DNA from: Caprimulgus europaeus
Taxonomy: Eukaryota > Chordata > Aves > Caprimulgiformes > Caprimulgidae
Direction: 5' to 3'
NCBI GenBank assembly: GCA_907165065.1
Contig: OU015527.1
Coordinates: 19,295,686 to 19,359,685 of the forward strand
Length of the DNA: 64,000 bases
This document shows, piece by piece, positions 26,900 to 39,100 of this stretch. The position numbers were made by a program, and so were the translations under genes. How positions within the stretch are numbered: position 1 is the stretch's first letter; each line of letters begins with the position of its first letter. The notes under the pieces are model-generated. The model saw only the letters and a list, made by a program, of their open reading frames with translations, ran no database searches and was not told the origin of the DNA.

Positions 26900-26900
26900 A

Positions 26901-27445
26901 GTTGACCTTAAAGATGATCTAAGTCTAACCCTCTGCTACTGTGGACAAGGTTGCCGACCACTAGATCAGGTTGCCCAGGGCTCCATCCAACCTGGCCTTT
27001 GATACCTCCAGGGATGGGACATCCACAACTTCTCTGGGCAACCTGTGCTAGTGCCTCACCACACTCTGGGTGAAAAAATTTCCTCCTAATACCTGACCTA
27101 AATCTCGCCTTTCTTAGTTTAAAAACATTTCCCCTTGTTCTATCACTATCTGCTCATGTAAAAAATTGCTCTCCCTCCCATTTATAAACTTCCTTCAAGT
27201 ACTGGGAGGCCATAATGAATTCTCCCTGGAGCCTTTTCTTCTCGAAGATAACAAGCCCAGCTCCCTCAACCTTTCTTCATAAAAGAGGTACTCTACCCCT
27301 CTAATCATCTTTGTGGCTCTCCTTTGGACCCGCTCCAGCAACTCTAAATCTTTCTTGTGTTGGGCTTCCATGTCTGGACACAATACTTCAAGTGAGGACT
27401 CACAAGGGCTGAGTAGAGGGGCACAATCACCTCCCTCTCCTGCTG
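26901..27445 (-). mobile_element. CR1 LINE fragment, minus strand
   Basis: About 545 bp of CR1 on the minus strand, covering the C-terminal part of ORF2 and the start of the 3' UTR. On the plus strand the complement shows 'ggttgcccagggctccatccaacc', 'gtgaaaaaatttcctcctaat', 'ccccttgttctatcac' and 'ctcccctttggaccc'-like blocks. Read in sense it contains LLERVQRRATKMIRGVEYLFYEERLRELGL. The terminal ATTCTATG repeats are missing at the 26.9 kb end, and at 27445 it stops abruptly against LTR sequence. Confidence 0.9.
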
Positions 27446-28201
27446 TCTTCCCAGGCTCAAATTACTGTGCTCCCAATTTCTCTACCTTCTTCCTCACAAG
27501 CAGCACAGGAGACAGGGAATGGGGGTTGCAGTCAGTGTGTCTGTGTCTTTCTTTCCAGCACAAGATCCCTCCCGTGGGATGCAAGAGTCCAGGAACAAAG
27601 TAGTCCAAGTGAGCTTCCCATGGAGTCACAGACCTCTTCAGGCACAGCTCCCAGCTCTGGCATGTGGACATCCACAGGCTACAGATGGGCCTCTGATCCA
27701 GAGCACATCCTCCTCCCTCTCTGGCACTGAGCATCTCTGGAGTCTCTAAATTCAGTCACAACTGCGCTCTGGCTCAGCTTCCTGCTCCAGCGTGGAGTCC
27801 TCCATGGCCTACATGTAGGTATCTGCTCCTCTGCTGAACTTCCATGGGCTGCAGGGAGACCACATTTACCTTCTACTACTCCATGTGTGTTGATCCCACT
27901 GTCTGAGGTCCTCTGTCATCCCCCTCCTCTTCCTTCCTCCTAGCAACTAAACTCTCTTGTTTGTTTAGACCGATGGTCAAGTCTTCTTCTTCTCATGGTT
28001 TTCTCCTCCCTCTTCTTTTCAAAACAGTCCTTCCCCTCATAAATATTTTCCCCACTAGTAATTGGCTCAGCCTGAGCTGGAGGGGGGTTTAGGAGCTGTG
28101 CCATGGGGCCAGGGGAGCTTCACAAAGCTTCTCACAGGGACTAACAGTGTAGCCCCCTCCCTCACTAACAAAAACAGCCCCCCCCCGCCAACCTCAACAC
28201 A
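27446..28201 (-). mobile_element. Truncated LTR, same family as the 21.5 kb copy
   Basis: A partial, diverged member of the family at 21472-22602 and in the same orientation. It begins within the LTR at the cttcccaggctc / ctcccaatttctctacc block, passes through 'cagggaatgggggttgcagtcagtg' and the 'cagcgtggagtcctcc' units, and ends at about 28201 in ...CCTCAACACA, matching the CCCAATACA end. The part corresponding to the polyadenylation side of the LTR is absent where it meets the CR1 fragment. A fossil with no internal genes. Confidence 0.8.
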
Positions 28202-29223
28202 GATATGTAATGAGAAACAAAATGGGAAACATCTTGCTAGGGTCGGAAATAAGTTCTGAGAGAACATAGCTATGTTATTGACAATTTTAAATAAAATTTA
28301 AAAATTTAAGCTCTGTGGAATGAGGATATTAATAAAAGAGAGCAAATTTGTTCTCCTATGCATTCATACTTACTATTTTATCATCAGGACTTTTACTGCT
28401 TAGAAACATAATAGGAGATTTTCAGTGTGAAAGTCAGTGGATAATTTTAAAACATTTGATACATTGTATCATTGTAAGCTATACAGTATTTTGTGATTCA
28501 TGCAGTGTTAGTTATCAGACACATGCACTGAAATTCCTATTTTATTAGGTGACCTAACTAAGCAATAGTGAAATAATTGGGAATTAGATATATACTTAAT
28601 AATCTGCTCTCAATTTGCTATTATATACATCTAATAATTTACTGAAAAAAATATTAATACACTGATAAAAATCCATATTACTTCACAATGCTTAAAGATA
28701 ATTAATGAAAATGACCACTTTTGCTATTGAGATTTGCTTCAGTCTAATAATAACTGAAATTACCATTTAAAATTTCCATTTATAAAGCTTATATTATTGG
28801 CATAGCATAGAGAAGTATTGTAATGTAATTTTGTGTGGAACAGTATTTTATCATTTAGCAACCCACTCAATGTTGCCCATAGTACAAAGTGAACATAAAC
28901 TCAACCATTGCTTGGGACAAGTGTGCTGAATCTCATTGGAACTCCAAAGACCCACAGACTTCACAGAAAGTAGGCTACATAATAATAGATAAAATGCACA
29001 AAGAAACTACCAGCCACCCACCACTGCAAAAAGCAAAAGAAAGAATATAATTGAGAGTTAATGTTATTTAGATTTGTACTTTAGATTTTTATATCAGTGT
29101 TCCAATACAAATGAAGTGTGGTGTAGTTTAAGCAGAATTTACTGATGCCATGTGCTTCCCCTGACAGAAAAGAAATAGATTTTGCACACATCTACATCTT
29201 GGGCAGTTTTGCTATTGAAATAG
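28202..29223. other. AT-rich unique sequence
   Basis: No gene or element is recognisable. CR1 homology may extend slightly to the left of 29224, but I cannot follow it. Confidence 0.5.
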
Positions 29224-29388
29224 CAAAATTGTGGCTGGTGCCACAGGCAGAATTTTGGTTTCTTTGATCATTGGGAGGTTTACATGGCACCAGGGCTACT
29301 GGCAAAAGATGGGACACACCTGTCTCAGAAGGGGAAAAGGGTCCTGGGGCAAGAATTAGCAGGGCTCATTGACAGAGCTTTAGACTAG
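29224..29388 (+). pseudogene. CR1 ORF1 C-terminus (esterase tail)
   Basis: An open stretch of 54 codons ending in a natural stop at 29386-29388. It reads WCHRQNFGFFDHW, then APGLLAKDGTHLSQKGKRVL, then ELAGLIDRALD. The DGTHLS block matches the last catalytic block of SGNH/GDSL-type esterases (the Asp-x-x-His pair), the domain known in ORF1 of CR1 and some related LINEs. Everything upstream of about residue 1 of this piece is missing because of the 5' truncation, so no functional protein is possible. ORF1 proteins of this kind are thought to bind nucleic acid or membranes during retroposition; that role is family knowledge, not visible here. Confidence 0.85.
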
Positions 29389-29506
29389 ATTGGAAGGGGG
29401 AAGGGGATATAACTGGACCTGTTGGTAGTAACTCTGGGAGCTACGTGCCTGAAGAGCACCATACTGGGACTCCAGCTGCTCCAGCCAACAAGGCAAAGTC
29501 AGCTTC

Positions 29507-32295
29507 ATGGGGGCCCAACTTAAATGCCTTTATGCTAATGCACGTAGCATGGGGAATAAACAGGAAGAGTTGGAGATGTGTGCATGCCTCCAGGGATATG
29601 ACCTGATTGGCATCACAGAGACATGGTGGGATGGCTCCCATGACTGGAGTGTTGGAATGGAAGGGTACAGGCTCTTCAGGAAGGACAGGCAGGGAAGACG
29701 AGGAGGGGGTGTTGCCCTCTATGTCAACAACCAGCTGGGGTGTATGGAGCTCCACCTGGAGACAGGTGAGGAGCTAACAGAGAGTCTTTGGGTAAGGATT
29801 AAAGGGAAGGCAGGAAAAGGGGATGTTACAGTAGGGGTCTGCTACAAGCCACCAGACCAGAGAGACCAAGCAGATGAGGTCCTCTATACGCATATGGGAG
29901 CAGCCTGACGTTCACAAGCCCTGGTCCTCATGGGGGACTTCAACCACCCCAACATCTGTTGGAGGGACAACACAGCAGACCACAAACAATCCAGGTGGTT
30001 CCTGGAATGTGTGGAGGACAACTTCCTTCTCCAGGAGGCCGAGGAACCGACGAGGAGGGGTGCCATGCTGGACCTTGTTCTCACCAACAAGGAGGGGTTG
30101 GTGGGGAATGTGAAGCTCTTGGGCAGTCTTGGCTGCACTGACCATGAAGTGTTGGAATTAGAGATCCTCAGGGCAGTGAAGAAGGTGCACTGTAAGCTCA
30201 CCACCCTGGATTTCAGGAGAGCAGACTTTGACCTCTTCAGGGATCTGCTTGGTCATGTACCATGGGATGAATTCCTGGAGGGAAGAGGGGCTCATGACAG
30301 CTGGCTTGTACTCAAAGATCTCCTCCTCCAATCCCAGGAATGATGCATCCCCACAAAGAGGAAGGCAGGCGAAAACAGCAGGGAGCCTGCATGGATGGAC
30401 AGGAAGATCCTGAACAAACTTCGGATCAAGAAGGAAGCCTATAGAAGGTGGAAGGAAGGATGGGTAACCTGGGAGGAATACAGAGAAATTGCCCGAGAAG
30501 CCAGGGATCAGGTTAGGAAAGCCAAGGCCCTGACATAATTAAATTTGGCCAGAGATGTCAAGGGCAACAAAAAAAGCTTCTATAGGTACGTTGGGGAGAA
30601 AAGGAAAACTAGGGAAAATGTGGGCCCTCTCTGGAAGGCAACGGGAGATCTGGTCACCTGGGACACTGAGAAGGCTGAGGTGCTCAATGATTTTTTTTAC
30701 CTCAGTCTTCACAGGCAAGGACTCGTGCCACACTGCCCAAGTCCTAGAAAGCCAAGGAAGGGTCCAGGAGAATGAAAAGCCACCCACTATAGGAGAAGAT
30801 GAGGTTTGGGACCACCTAAGGAACCTGAAGGTGCACAAGTCCATGAGACCTGATGGGATGCATCTGCAGGTCCTGAGGGAACTGGCAGATGAAGTTGCAA
30901 AGCCACTATCCATCATATTTGAGAAGTCCTGGCAGTCTGGTGAATTTCCTGCAGACTGGAAAAAGGGGAACATAACCCTCATTTTAAAAAGGGAAATAAG
31001 GAAGACCTGGGGAACTACAGGCCGGTCAGTGTCACCTCAGTGCCAGGCAAGATCATGGAGCAGATACTCCTAGAAACTATGCTAAGGCAGATGGAGAATG
31101 AGAAGGTGATTGGTGACAACCCGCATGGCTTCACCAGGGGCAAATCATGCCTGACCAATCAGGTGGCCTTCTGTGATGAGGTTACAATGTTGGTGGATAA
31201 GGCTAAAGCAACTGATGTCATCTACCTGGCCTTGTGCAAGGCATTTGACACCGTCCCACATGGCATTCTTATCTCCAAATTGGAAACATGTGGGTTGGAT
31301 GGATGGACTGCTCGGTGGATAAGGAATTGGCTGGATGGTCACACTCAGAGTTGTGGTCAACAGCTCAATGTCTGAGTGGAAACCAGTGAAGAGTGTTGTC
31401 CCTCAAGGGTTGGTATTGGGGCCGGTGTTGTTCAACATCTTTGTCAGTGACATGGACAGTGGGATCAAGTGCACCCTCAGCAAGTTTGCTGATGACACCA
31501 AGCTGAGTGGTGCTGTTGGCACGCTGGAGGGACGGGATGCCATCCAGGGGGACCTTGATAGGCTTGAGAGGTGGGCCTGTGCTAACCTCATGAAGTTCAA
31601 CAAGGCCAAATGCAAGGTCCTGCACCTGGGCTGGGACAATCCCAAACATAAATACAGGCTGAGCAATGAGTGGCTTGAGGATAGTTCTGAAGAGAAGGAC
31701 TTGGGAGTGGTGGTGGATGAGAAGCTCAATATGAGCTGGCAATGTGCGCTTGCAGCCCAGAAGGCCAACTGTATCCTGGGCTGCATCAGGAGAAACGTGG
31801 CCAGCAGATCGAGGGAGGTGATTCTTCCCCTCTACTCTGCTCTCGTAAGGCCCCGCCTGGAGTCCTGTGTCCAGTTCTGGAGCCCCCAAAACAAGAGAGT
31901 GGAAACCAGTGAAGATCAGTTAGAACAAGTCCAGAGGAGGACCATGAGGATGATCTGAGGGCTGGAGCACCTCTGCTATGAGGACAAGCTGAGAGAGTTG
32001 GGGCTCTTCAGCCCGGAGAAGAGAAGGCTCCAGGGAGATCTTATAGTGGCCTTCCAGTACCTGAAGGGGCTACAGGAAATCTGGGGAGAGACTTTTTACA
32101 AGGGCAGGCAGTGACAGAACAAGTGGAAAAGGCTTTAAACTGGAAGAGAGGAGGTTTAGATCAGATATTAGGAAGAAATTCTTTACTGTGAGGGTGGTGA
32201 GACACTGGAACAGGCTGCCCAAGGAAGTTGTGGATGCCGCCTCCCTGGAAGTGTTCAAGGCCAGGCTGGATGAGGCTTTGAGCAACCTGGTCTAG
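29507..32295 (+). pseudogene. CR1 ORF2 remnant (AP endonuclease + reverse transcriptase)
   Basis: Broken ORF2. The endonuclease begins MGAQLKCLYANARSMGNKQEEL, then DLIGITETWWD (catalytic Glu), GVALYV, GVCYKPPD, LVLMGDFNHPNICW (catalytic Asp/Asn), DLVLTN and GCTDHE (catalytic Asp-His). An in-frame stop lies at 29906-29908. The frame is lost between 30343 and about 30545, shifts near 30705, again between about 30990 and 31040, and again near 31340-31375. Reverse transcriptase blocks follow: [39 protein letters not shown] (motif A with Ala for Asp at 31229-31231), [15 protein letters not shown] and an intact FADD motif C at 31485-31496. The C-terminal KEVVDAASLEVFKARLDEALSNLV ends at the stop 32293-32295. 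No active enzyme is expected. Confidence 0.92.
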
Positions 32296-32383
32296 TGGAA
32301 GGTGTCCCTGCTGATAGCAGTGGGGTTGGAACTAGATGATCTTCAAGGTCCCTTCCAGCCCAAACCGTTCTATGATTCTATGA

Positions 32384-33450
32384 AATACAAGTTTTGCCAT
32401 CTGAAAAAGTGTTAGGAATTGAATGTAAGCAGATTAATCTGTCGAATAGAACTTATTTCTTTTTAATGACAAACTGAAAAGCATTGAGCAACTCAGAAAA
32501 ATTAAGCCTATAAATTGGAATTGACCCACAAGGATTCTGGGACCTGCATTTGTGAACACTGAGCCACATTTCAAGGAAAAGAAGGATCATCCATGCAAAA
32601 CCAAGATGTTTACACCCTTGTATCATTGTCATTAAAACTATGTTAAGAAGAGGCCTAAATGTTTCTAGTATTCTACCCTTTAAAAATAAAGTGTCAAATA
32701 CTAGTAGTTGGGCATTGTGCAAAGGTTAATCTGTTTTCCGTTAGAATACATACATATAAGAATAAATAAAATAAGCTCTTTCATTCAGAAAGAGTGTTTA
32801 GAAAAAATGTTATTTTTTTCATGATAAGAGGTGCATAAACTCTTTTATTTTCTTGAGGTGAAAAAAAAAATTGAACTCAGTACCTATAAGGATATTAAAA
32901 GCTTCTGCTATTTAAACCTTCTTCAGGAGAAAGTAAAAAAACAATGTAGCTGAAGTGAAGCTGGTAGCCCTTATATTAGGAACAAATCAGCAGACTTCAA
33001 TTCTCTTTAAAAAAAAATTTTGGGAAATTTTATAGGGTTCACACTAACACCTCCTCTCCTTCTAAAGCAAGAGAACATAGAACACAGATTTCACAGTAGT
33101 TGAAGGGAAAGAACAGGACACAGAAATGTGCCAAATCCTGATGTCCCTGAAAAATAATCATTTTGACTTTAGATATATCCATATTTAATTTAGATACCTG
33201 AATGCATAGTGCATAATGCATACTCTACTTCTAGTATACTATGATAACTCCATGTAGAGAAGGCGAGTGCTGGATAGAAATCTTTTTTAATGTAATTAGC
33301 ACATTGTGGAAATATGCAATAGAATTAGTATGCATTGAGGCAGAAAATGAAGGATAACTAGAATAAACACAATGTTGACAAAACATTTGATTCTTGTAAG
33401 GTAGAGATAGAAGAGATTAAAAGCAAATTGAAAAACAATTTTAATCCTCC
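32384..33450. other. AT-rich unique sequence
   Basis: I see nothing recognisable between the CR1 3' end and the next LTR. Confidence 0.5.
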
Positions 33451-33455
33451 AGTTT

Positions 33456-34071
33456 CGTCCTCGTTTTTCTAGGATAGAGTTAATTTTCTTCTGAGTAGCT
33501 AGGATAGCTGCCTTTTAGTTCCAATGTGCCTTTTGTTATGAGAATAATGTCGATGAAGTACTAATGTTATTAGTTGCTGCTGGAGCCCAAGGACATTGTG
33601 TTTGGGTAGTTTGCAAGTGCAAAGGACAGGGAGGGAGAAGCATGGTAATAGCTAAACCCCAAATTGGCATTTGGATGTGCCAATGAGATATTCCATATCA
33701 TATCTGTCATGTTCAGCATATTAACCAGGGCTGACTGGAAAGCAGGGGTATTCTCTTGGGGATCACTTGGGCTCGCTCTTCTGGAGTTTTGGTTTCGGGA
33801 CTATCTCTGCTCCAGGATTGCTGGCTGGCACAGGCTGGGCATCAGCTGGAGGGTGGTGGGCAATTGCTCTGTGCATCACTCAGTTGTACATTCTGTTATT
33901 ACTGTTATTAATATTTTTATTTTATTCTAATTTGTAGATTGTTTTTTATCTCAGCGTGTGGGTCTCCTTGCCCTTTTGTTTCCAGTTCTCTCGTCTAATC
34001 CCTCAGGGGGCAGGGGAAGAGTGAGGCAGCAACTGGGTTTGGCTGCAAGCCAAAAGAGTCAAACCACCACA
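33456..34071 (+). mobile_element. Solo LTR (ERVL-like) with perfect 5-bp target duplication
   Basis: A 616-bp LTR, flanked by AGTTT at 33451-33455 and again at 34072-34076. It has the 'aggatagagttaatttt' block near its start, a 'ggctgggcatcagctggagggtggtgggcaattgc' block followed by an AT-rich ATT-repeat tract, then a pyrimidine-rich region and an end in ...AAACCACCACA. The first base of the canonical TG end appears changed. It carries no internal genes. A 5-bp duplication fits ERVL-type insertions. Relatives in this window are at 19597, 47070, 49161 and 56750. Confidence 0.9.
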
Positions 34072-34076
34072 AGTTT

Positions 34077-35834
34077 TTAACAAGGAATCTAGCTTATTTA
34101 GATCACATGCACCTGAGGAAATACAACAAATGGTGTCTTGATCAGCAATAAATCCAGATGATTATTGAAAGAACAAAAAAAAGGCTAAATGTGCTAAAAA
34201 TGTAGTGAAAAAAAATGAGCAAAATGTAAACATATAAAACCAACAACAGAGTTAATCCCTCAATGTATGATTTTGGCAAAATCAAATGTTGCAGTCAGTA
34301 GTCAGTTCACTTTTGATAAATTATCGCAACATATAACTAAAGGAACAATTATATTCCTCTATGAAGACAAATAACTTAATGGCAATGCTCTAGTGGAGCT
34401 TCTCTGAGCCAGCAAAAGAAATTGCCCCAAGATGCAATCCTACATCATCAGATACATTAACCTAAACAAGTCTATGCTTTCCGTTTCTACTAACATATGA
34501 GGAAGAGCTGCTACCAAAAAATAAAAATAATATTAAATATTTTTCATATCAGTTTAATCAGAAAAAATAATACTAAAAATTTTTATAATCAGTATCTGGA
34601 AAAAAAAATTAACAATTGGATAATAGTATTTTTCTGAATTTAATATTAAAAAAAAGTTGTTCTGAGTGTATTAGTAGATTCAATTGATTGATTCAGAAAG
34701 AGAGAGAAAGGTCTTACAATCAAGTTTCCTGCAGAACCTGTGCATCCACACTTACAGTTCTGAAAAAAAATTCTAAGTGAAAACAGGGAGGAAGTGCCAT
34801 TAAATTTCAAAGGAAAGAAAAAAAAAAATCCAGAGTAATACCAAACTGATGACAAACAACAAGAAGCAAAACTGAAAATAAACCCTGATACAAGAGTGAT
34901 ACAAAAACAGAAAAACACAGATCCCAACACAAAATTTGTGAAGAGCATTTTGGTTTGTTTCCACAACACAGACCACCCCCACAAGAAGGACATCTGCAAA
35001 AGCTGAAACATCTCTATGACTTTGACTTTTAAATCCAAAAGTAAAACCAGTGTAAAATTTAAATTTTTCTTTCTAATGTTGCTAACAACTACATCCCCAA
35101 ACATCAATAACATTCATCTGGTAAACAAAAATCACAAATTAAAGTATGTACAAAATCATGGACTCAAACAGGGCATGAACCAAGTTGTCTTGTCTATGCT
35201 TTTCTTTGTTTCTGAACTGAATAAAATGCTCTATGGAGCAAACAATGTTTGTTCTTTCATTTAATGATCTGCATGTTCAATAAGAGCATATTTGGAGCAC
35301 ATATGTAAGGGCAATAATGAGCAAATTTACATCCTAAGGTCCTACATTTTAACCTGTACAACTGTAATGAAAAAAGTAAAAAAAACCTTGTCTTTAAGTG
35401 TAGTGTAATTGCCATGTCACCCTGGTAGCACAGCACTGCAAAAGAGAGCACAAAACTGTTCTGAATTATTTGGACATTGCTGATCAGGACTTAATGTATG
35501 TCGTATTTGTGAACACAAATGATCCAGCCAGACAAAAACCTTCTTTAAAGTAGTGAATTGTCTGAGTAGTGATGACAGAAAGAACTTATTTAGTTCTCCA
35601 GTCTGTTAAATATTCATCTTCTATACAAAAATAAGTACATAAAAGCAGGTGTAGAGTTGCTTACACCTGTTTAACATGTAAGGGAAAACAGAGCAAGATT
35701 AAAATGCTGTTTCTTTGAAACTACAGAAGGTAGAATTCCCACTGCAAAAAGCAGGATTGTCTTCCCCTTACCTCTGACACTTGGATATTATTTCCAGATT
35801 TAAATTTTTCAGTTTTTGCAGAAAAAAAAATATC
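34077..35834. other. AT-rich unique sequence
   Basis: No supported feature. The longest frame (155 residues, minus, 34646-35113) is Phe/Leu/Ser-rich low-complexity translation of A-rich plus-strand DNA and is not called. Confidence 0.5.
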
Positions 35835-35860
35835 TTATTTATTTATTTATTTATTTATTA
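35835..35860. repeat. (TTTA)n microsatellite
   Basis: About six uninterrupted TTTA units. Confidence 0.95.
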
Positions 35861-35882
35861 AGAAAAGTAGAATTGTTTCCAT

Positions 35883-36170
35883 GTTGTGGAGGGATGGCCT
35901 TGGCTTATGGACAAGCAGCTACACAGCCACTCAACTCACTCCCCCACACCCCTTTCCTCTGCTCATTTGTGCATCCATTAAACAACAACAACAACAAGCA
36001 TTCAAAAATACAGTATTTTGTTTCCTACAAAGGGCTCAAATGTTCTGTATTAGGTCCATTGCAGAGCCATTAGTGTACAATTCAGGGCATCCCCTGGCTG
36101 CCTCTCTCAAAGGCAATCCCTGCAGTGTCCTCCACCAAAACTTGTACATTTACACTCAATATACATCTTC
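35883..36170 (-). mobile_element. Degraded LTR fragment (ERVL-like family)
   Basis: Starts TGTTGTGGAGGGATGGCCTTGG, followed by 'agctacacagccactcaactcactcccccacacccc' and an (AAC)n run at about 35982-35997. This order matches the left part of the LTRs at 19597, 49161 and 56750 (TGTGGTGGTTT..., '...cacagcc/ctac tcactcac...cccac', then an A/AAC-rich middle). The right boundary is uncertain and homology fades after about 36130. Confidence 0.45.
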
Positions 36171-39100
36171 CTTTCTAGCTTTTATTCTAAGTACTTTTTT
36201 TTTTCCTGTAAAATAAGATAAATATATATCAAAGCAAAATATGTATTTCTAAAAGTATTTTTTTTTTCCAAAAAGAGGAAAAAAAGCAAATTTTAATCTT
36301 AAAAATATTTTTCACAGGAAAAGTAAAGGTATATTGGCCTATCTGCTGTCCTCATTACACTAATGATTTTTTATTTGAGCAATAGCAAAAGGTGAGCTGT
36401 CTTCAAAATGATGTGTTTCAGTTTATACGAACAGAATAAATTAATATTCAGTTAGAGAAAATATATCTGAGTAATCTGTGATGTTGTATGGCGTTTCAAA
36501 ACTGGGTGAACTATTTCTTTTGAGATGTACACATTAATTTTCATCTAATTTGTACCTAAATAAATAAATAAATCATCTTTATTTTATATTATAGTAAATA
36601 ATGCAAATATATGGCAAATAATGCAATTAACTAACTTAAAACAATAAAAGATTTCAGTGAATGTCTACTGTTTATATTTTAATGCTGTTTAGTATTTACA
36701 ATTAAATCAGTCTTTAGATGATTTGCCCTGCACACAGATAAATTATACATAATTGGTGTTAATGTAGCAAAAGTGAAAATGCTAATGCTTGTTAATTTTA
36801 TCCTTCAGCTTATAGCACGTATTTTATAAAGACCAGTGAGCAACCTCAAGCAACATCAGCACACTAATCTGCCTCAGTCAAGTTTGAAAATGTTTGTGGT
36901 AGCTTCACTCTGGAACATATTTTTTTTTTCTCAATCTTCCTTTATGTGAGAAGAAAAATAACTCTAGAAAAAATATGTGTTAAAGTGTGTAAAGTATGTA
37001 GAGGTAAAATATACACAAAAGATATTTTCTTTTGTAAGAAAATATGTGTAAAAAAGTAAAGTATGTAAAAGGATGTTTAAAACATGAAGTATTAGCACAT
37101 AGATTTCATACAAAATAGCTGTGGATTTAAACTTTTTATTTTCTTCCCCACTCCTCCAGATGTAAAAAATAGGATAATCATCCTTTTTATAGGTTAACCA
37201 TATTCCAGAATAGGCTAAAGGATAAAGAAACAAACAATACCTAATCTCTCTCTTAAATTGAGAAAAAATAAAAAGCTGCTTATCGAAAATAATCTGTGAT
37301 ATCATAGCGTAAAGCAGTGAAAAAAAGCAGAGTGAATAATAAATAATAAATAAAACATTCCTTTCATCTTAGAAACATGAATGTCACTGGTCAAGGAAAT
37401 GTCTTTCAGCATCAATGTTGCCAAAGCTGCCTACTATTTTGTTATGAAATTAACATATTAACTTCATTTTATTAGTGTCTTATAAAAGGGAGGATCATAA
37501 ATCTTGCTTGGCTTTTATGACCTATCTCAGTTTCAGTACTAAAACAAATTGAAGCAAAGAGACACAAGTAAGTTGCAGATCATGAAACAAGAGATTGAAG
37601 CAAGATGTCAGGCAGCTGTCAACTCAAAATGCTTAAAGTTATTTAAAGGAAACTTCATAATTTTTGACCAACACTGACCAGGAAATTGCATGAATTAAGA
37701 AACATGGGAAAAAACAATTTATTTCTTTAGTTTCACAAGAAACAGAGTTCCTAATCCTGGAACACAAAATTGTATCCCAAACTGAAAATAAAAGTCATGT
37801 TAGGATAATAGTAAAAACTACTTTTTTTTTTTTTTTTTTAACAATACCTCTGCTTTTCCTGGAAGAAAGTTAACACAGGTATAATAGGGGTTTTCTAAAT
37901 CACAGTTGTGAAGATACTCACATAGGATAACTAAGGAAACCTTCATTTCTAGAAACGTATTTTTGAAGCTTAATATTCAGCTTTTTAGACTGAAACACTT
38001 TAGAAAAGGAATTTTAAGGAAAAGTTCTTATTAGAACAAAGGAAAAATGGATTAGCACTTCTAAAGTACCATGACCCGTAAGAAAAAATCCATGTTATCA
38101 AAGGGACTTAATTGAAAAATAGACATTCTGCATTACAACTGACATGTCATAAAAATCAGAGAGCCGAGGGCTTGATGAACTGGAAAAAACTGCCAAACTT
38201 AGAGCTTTCATTTGAATCAAGCTGATCCAGGAATGCAATCCCATAAATTAATGCTATAGTTTTCTTTATATATGTGGTTTTATATTTCACATACTCATTT
38301 TCTGACAATTTTACAATTTTTTTATCTTCTTAATAGGAAGTTAATGAACTATTAATATTCTGTCTAGATGGGGAACTGAGACACAGTAGGATTAAGTGTC
38401 CAGGACTATATAAAATCTTACAGTTAAACTCCTGAGTCACCCAGATCCTTTCAAGGTACAGTCCAGTACCTAGATCCATGCTTTTCCAATACACCAACCA
38501 TAACCTCAGGAAGCTTGGCAACATATTTGCTTCTCTGATCATTGCTGTAATAACCAGGTAGTAGCAAAAGACCATATTCCTTCAGTCATTTACTGGTAGT
38601 CTTGAAAGCTACTTGAAACAACAGATTTCTCCTTGTAATACCAAAGTCCTACAATCAGAGAAGTTTAAGACGCTGACATTTCTATAGCAATCCTGCTCAT
38701 ATTCATAATGCAAGGTAAGAGTCGTTTAGATGTAATTACCTCTTCTTTTGTTATTTCCAGAATTTCCTCCTTGGGAAGAATAGAAAAGCCTAAACCTTCC
38801 AAATCTTTTTTTTTCCTAGGTTACAAATTATGACATGCTAAAGTCTCTTAAGGCACCACACACATTTTGAAAGACATCAGTTACTAGAGAGGACTAGCTC
38901 CTCATTCTCAACTGTTCAAGAACAAGACAATTCAAATATGCTTCTCAGATCAAACCAAAAATCACTGCATTTAATAAAGTGATAGGTTTCCTTGAATATA
39001 GAAGACCATATTTTCATTCTCAAAAGAAATTAATTTCTGACAACACGCTGTATACTAGTTCAGTCAAATTGTGACACTTTTTTAACTTACATATGCATAA

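Larger units (their letters stand above)
29224..32383 (+). mobile_element. CR1 LINE, longest copy in the window (3.16 kb)
   Basis: A 5'-truncated CR1 retrotransposon covering, in order, the C-terminus of ORF1, the ORF1-ORF2 spacer, most of ORF2 (endonuclease, reverse transcriptase, C-terminal region), the 3' UTR and the terminal ATTCTATG repeats at about 32367-32383. A full CR1 is about 4.5 kb, so roughly the last two thirds are present. No target-site duplication is apparent. Coding decay is moderate, with a few frameshifts and at least one in-frame stop, suggesting an insertion younger than the CR1 at 19-21 kb. It belongs to the same subfamily as the minus-strand copy at 8826-11112. Confidence 0.97.

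Noticed and set aside
31365-31889. Minus-strand 174-residue frame
   Set aside because: It is the antisense of CR1 reverse transcriptase sequence on the plus strand.
34646-35113. 155-residue minus-strand frame rich in Phe, Leu, Ser and Cys
   Set aside because: Low-complexity translation of A-rich plus-strand DNA; no recognised domain and no supporting context.
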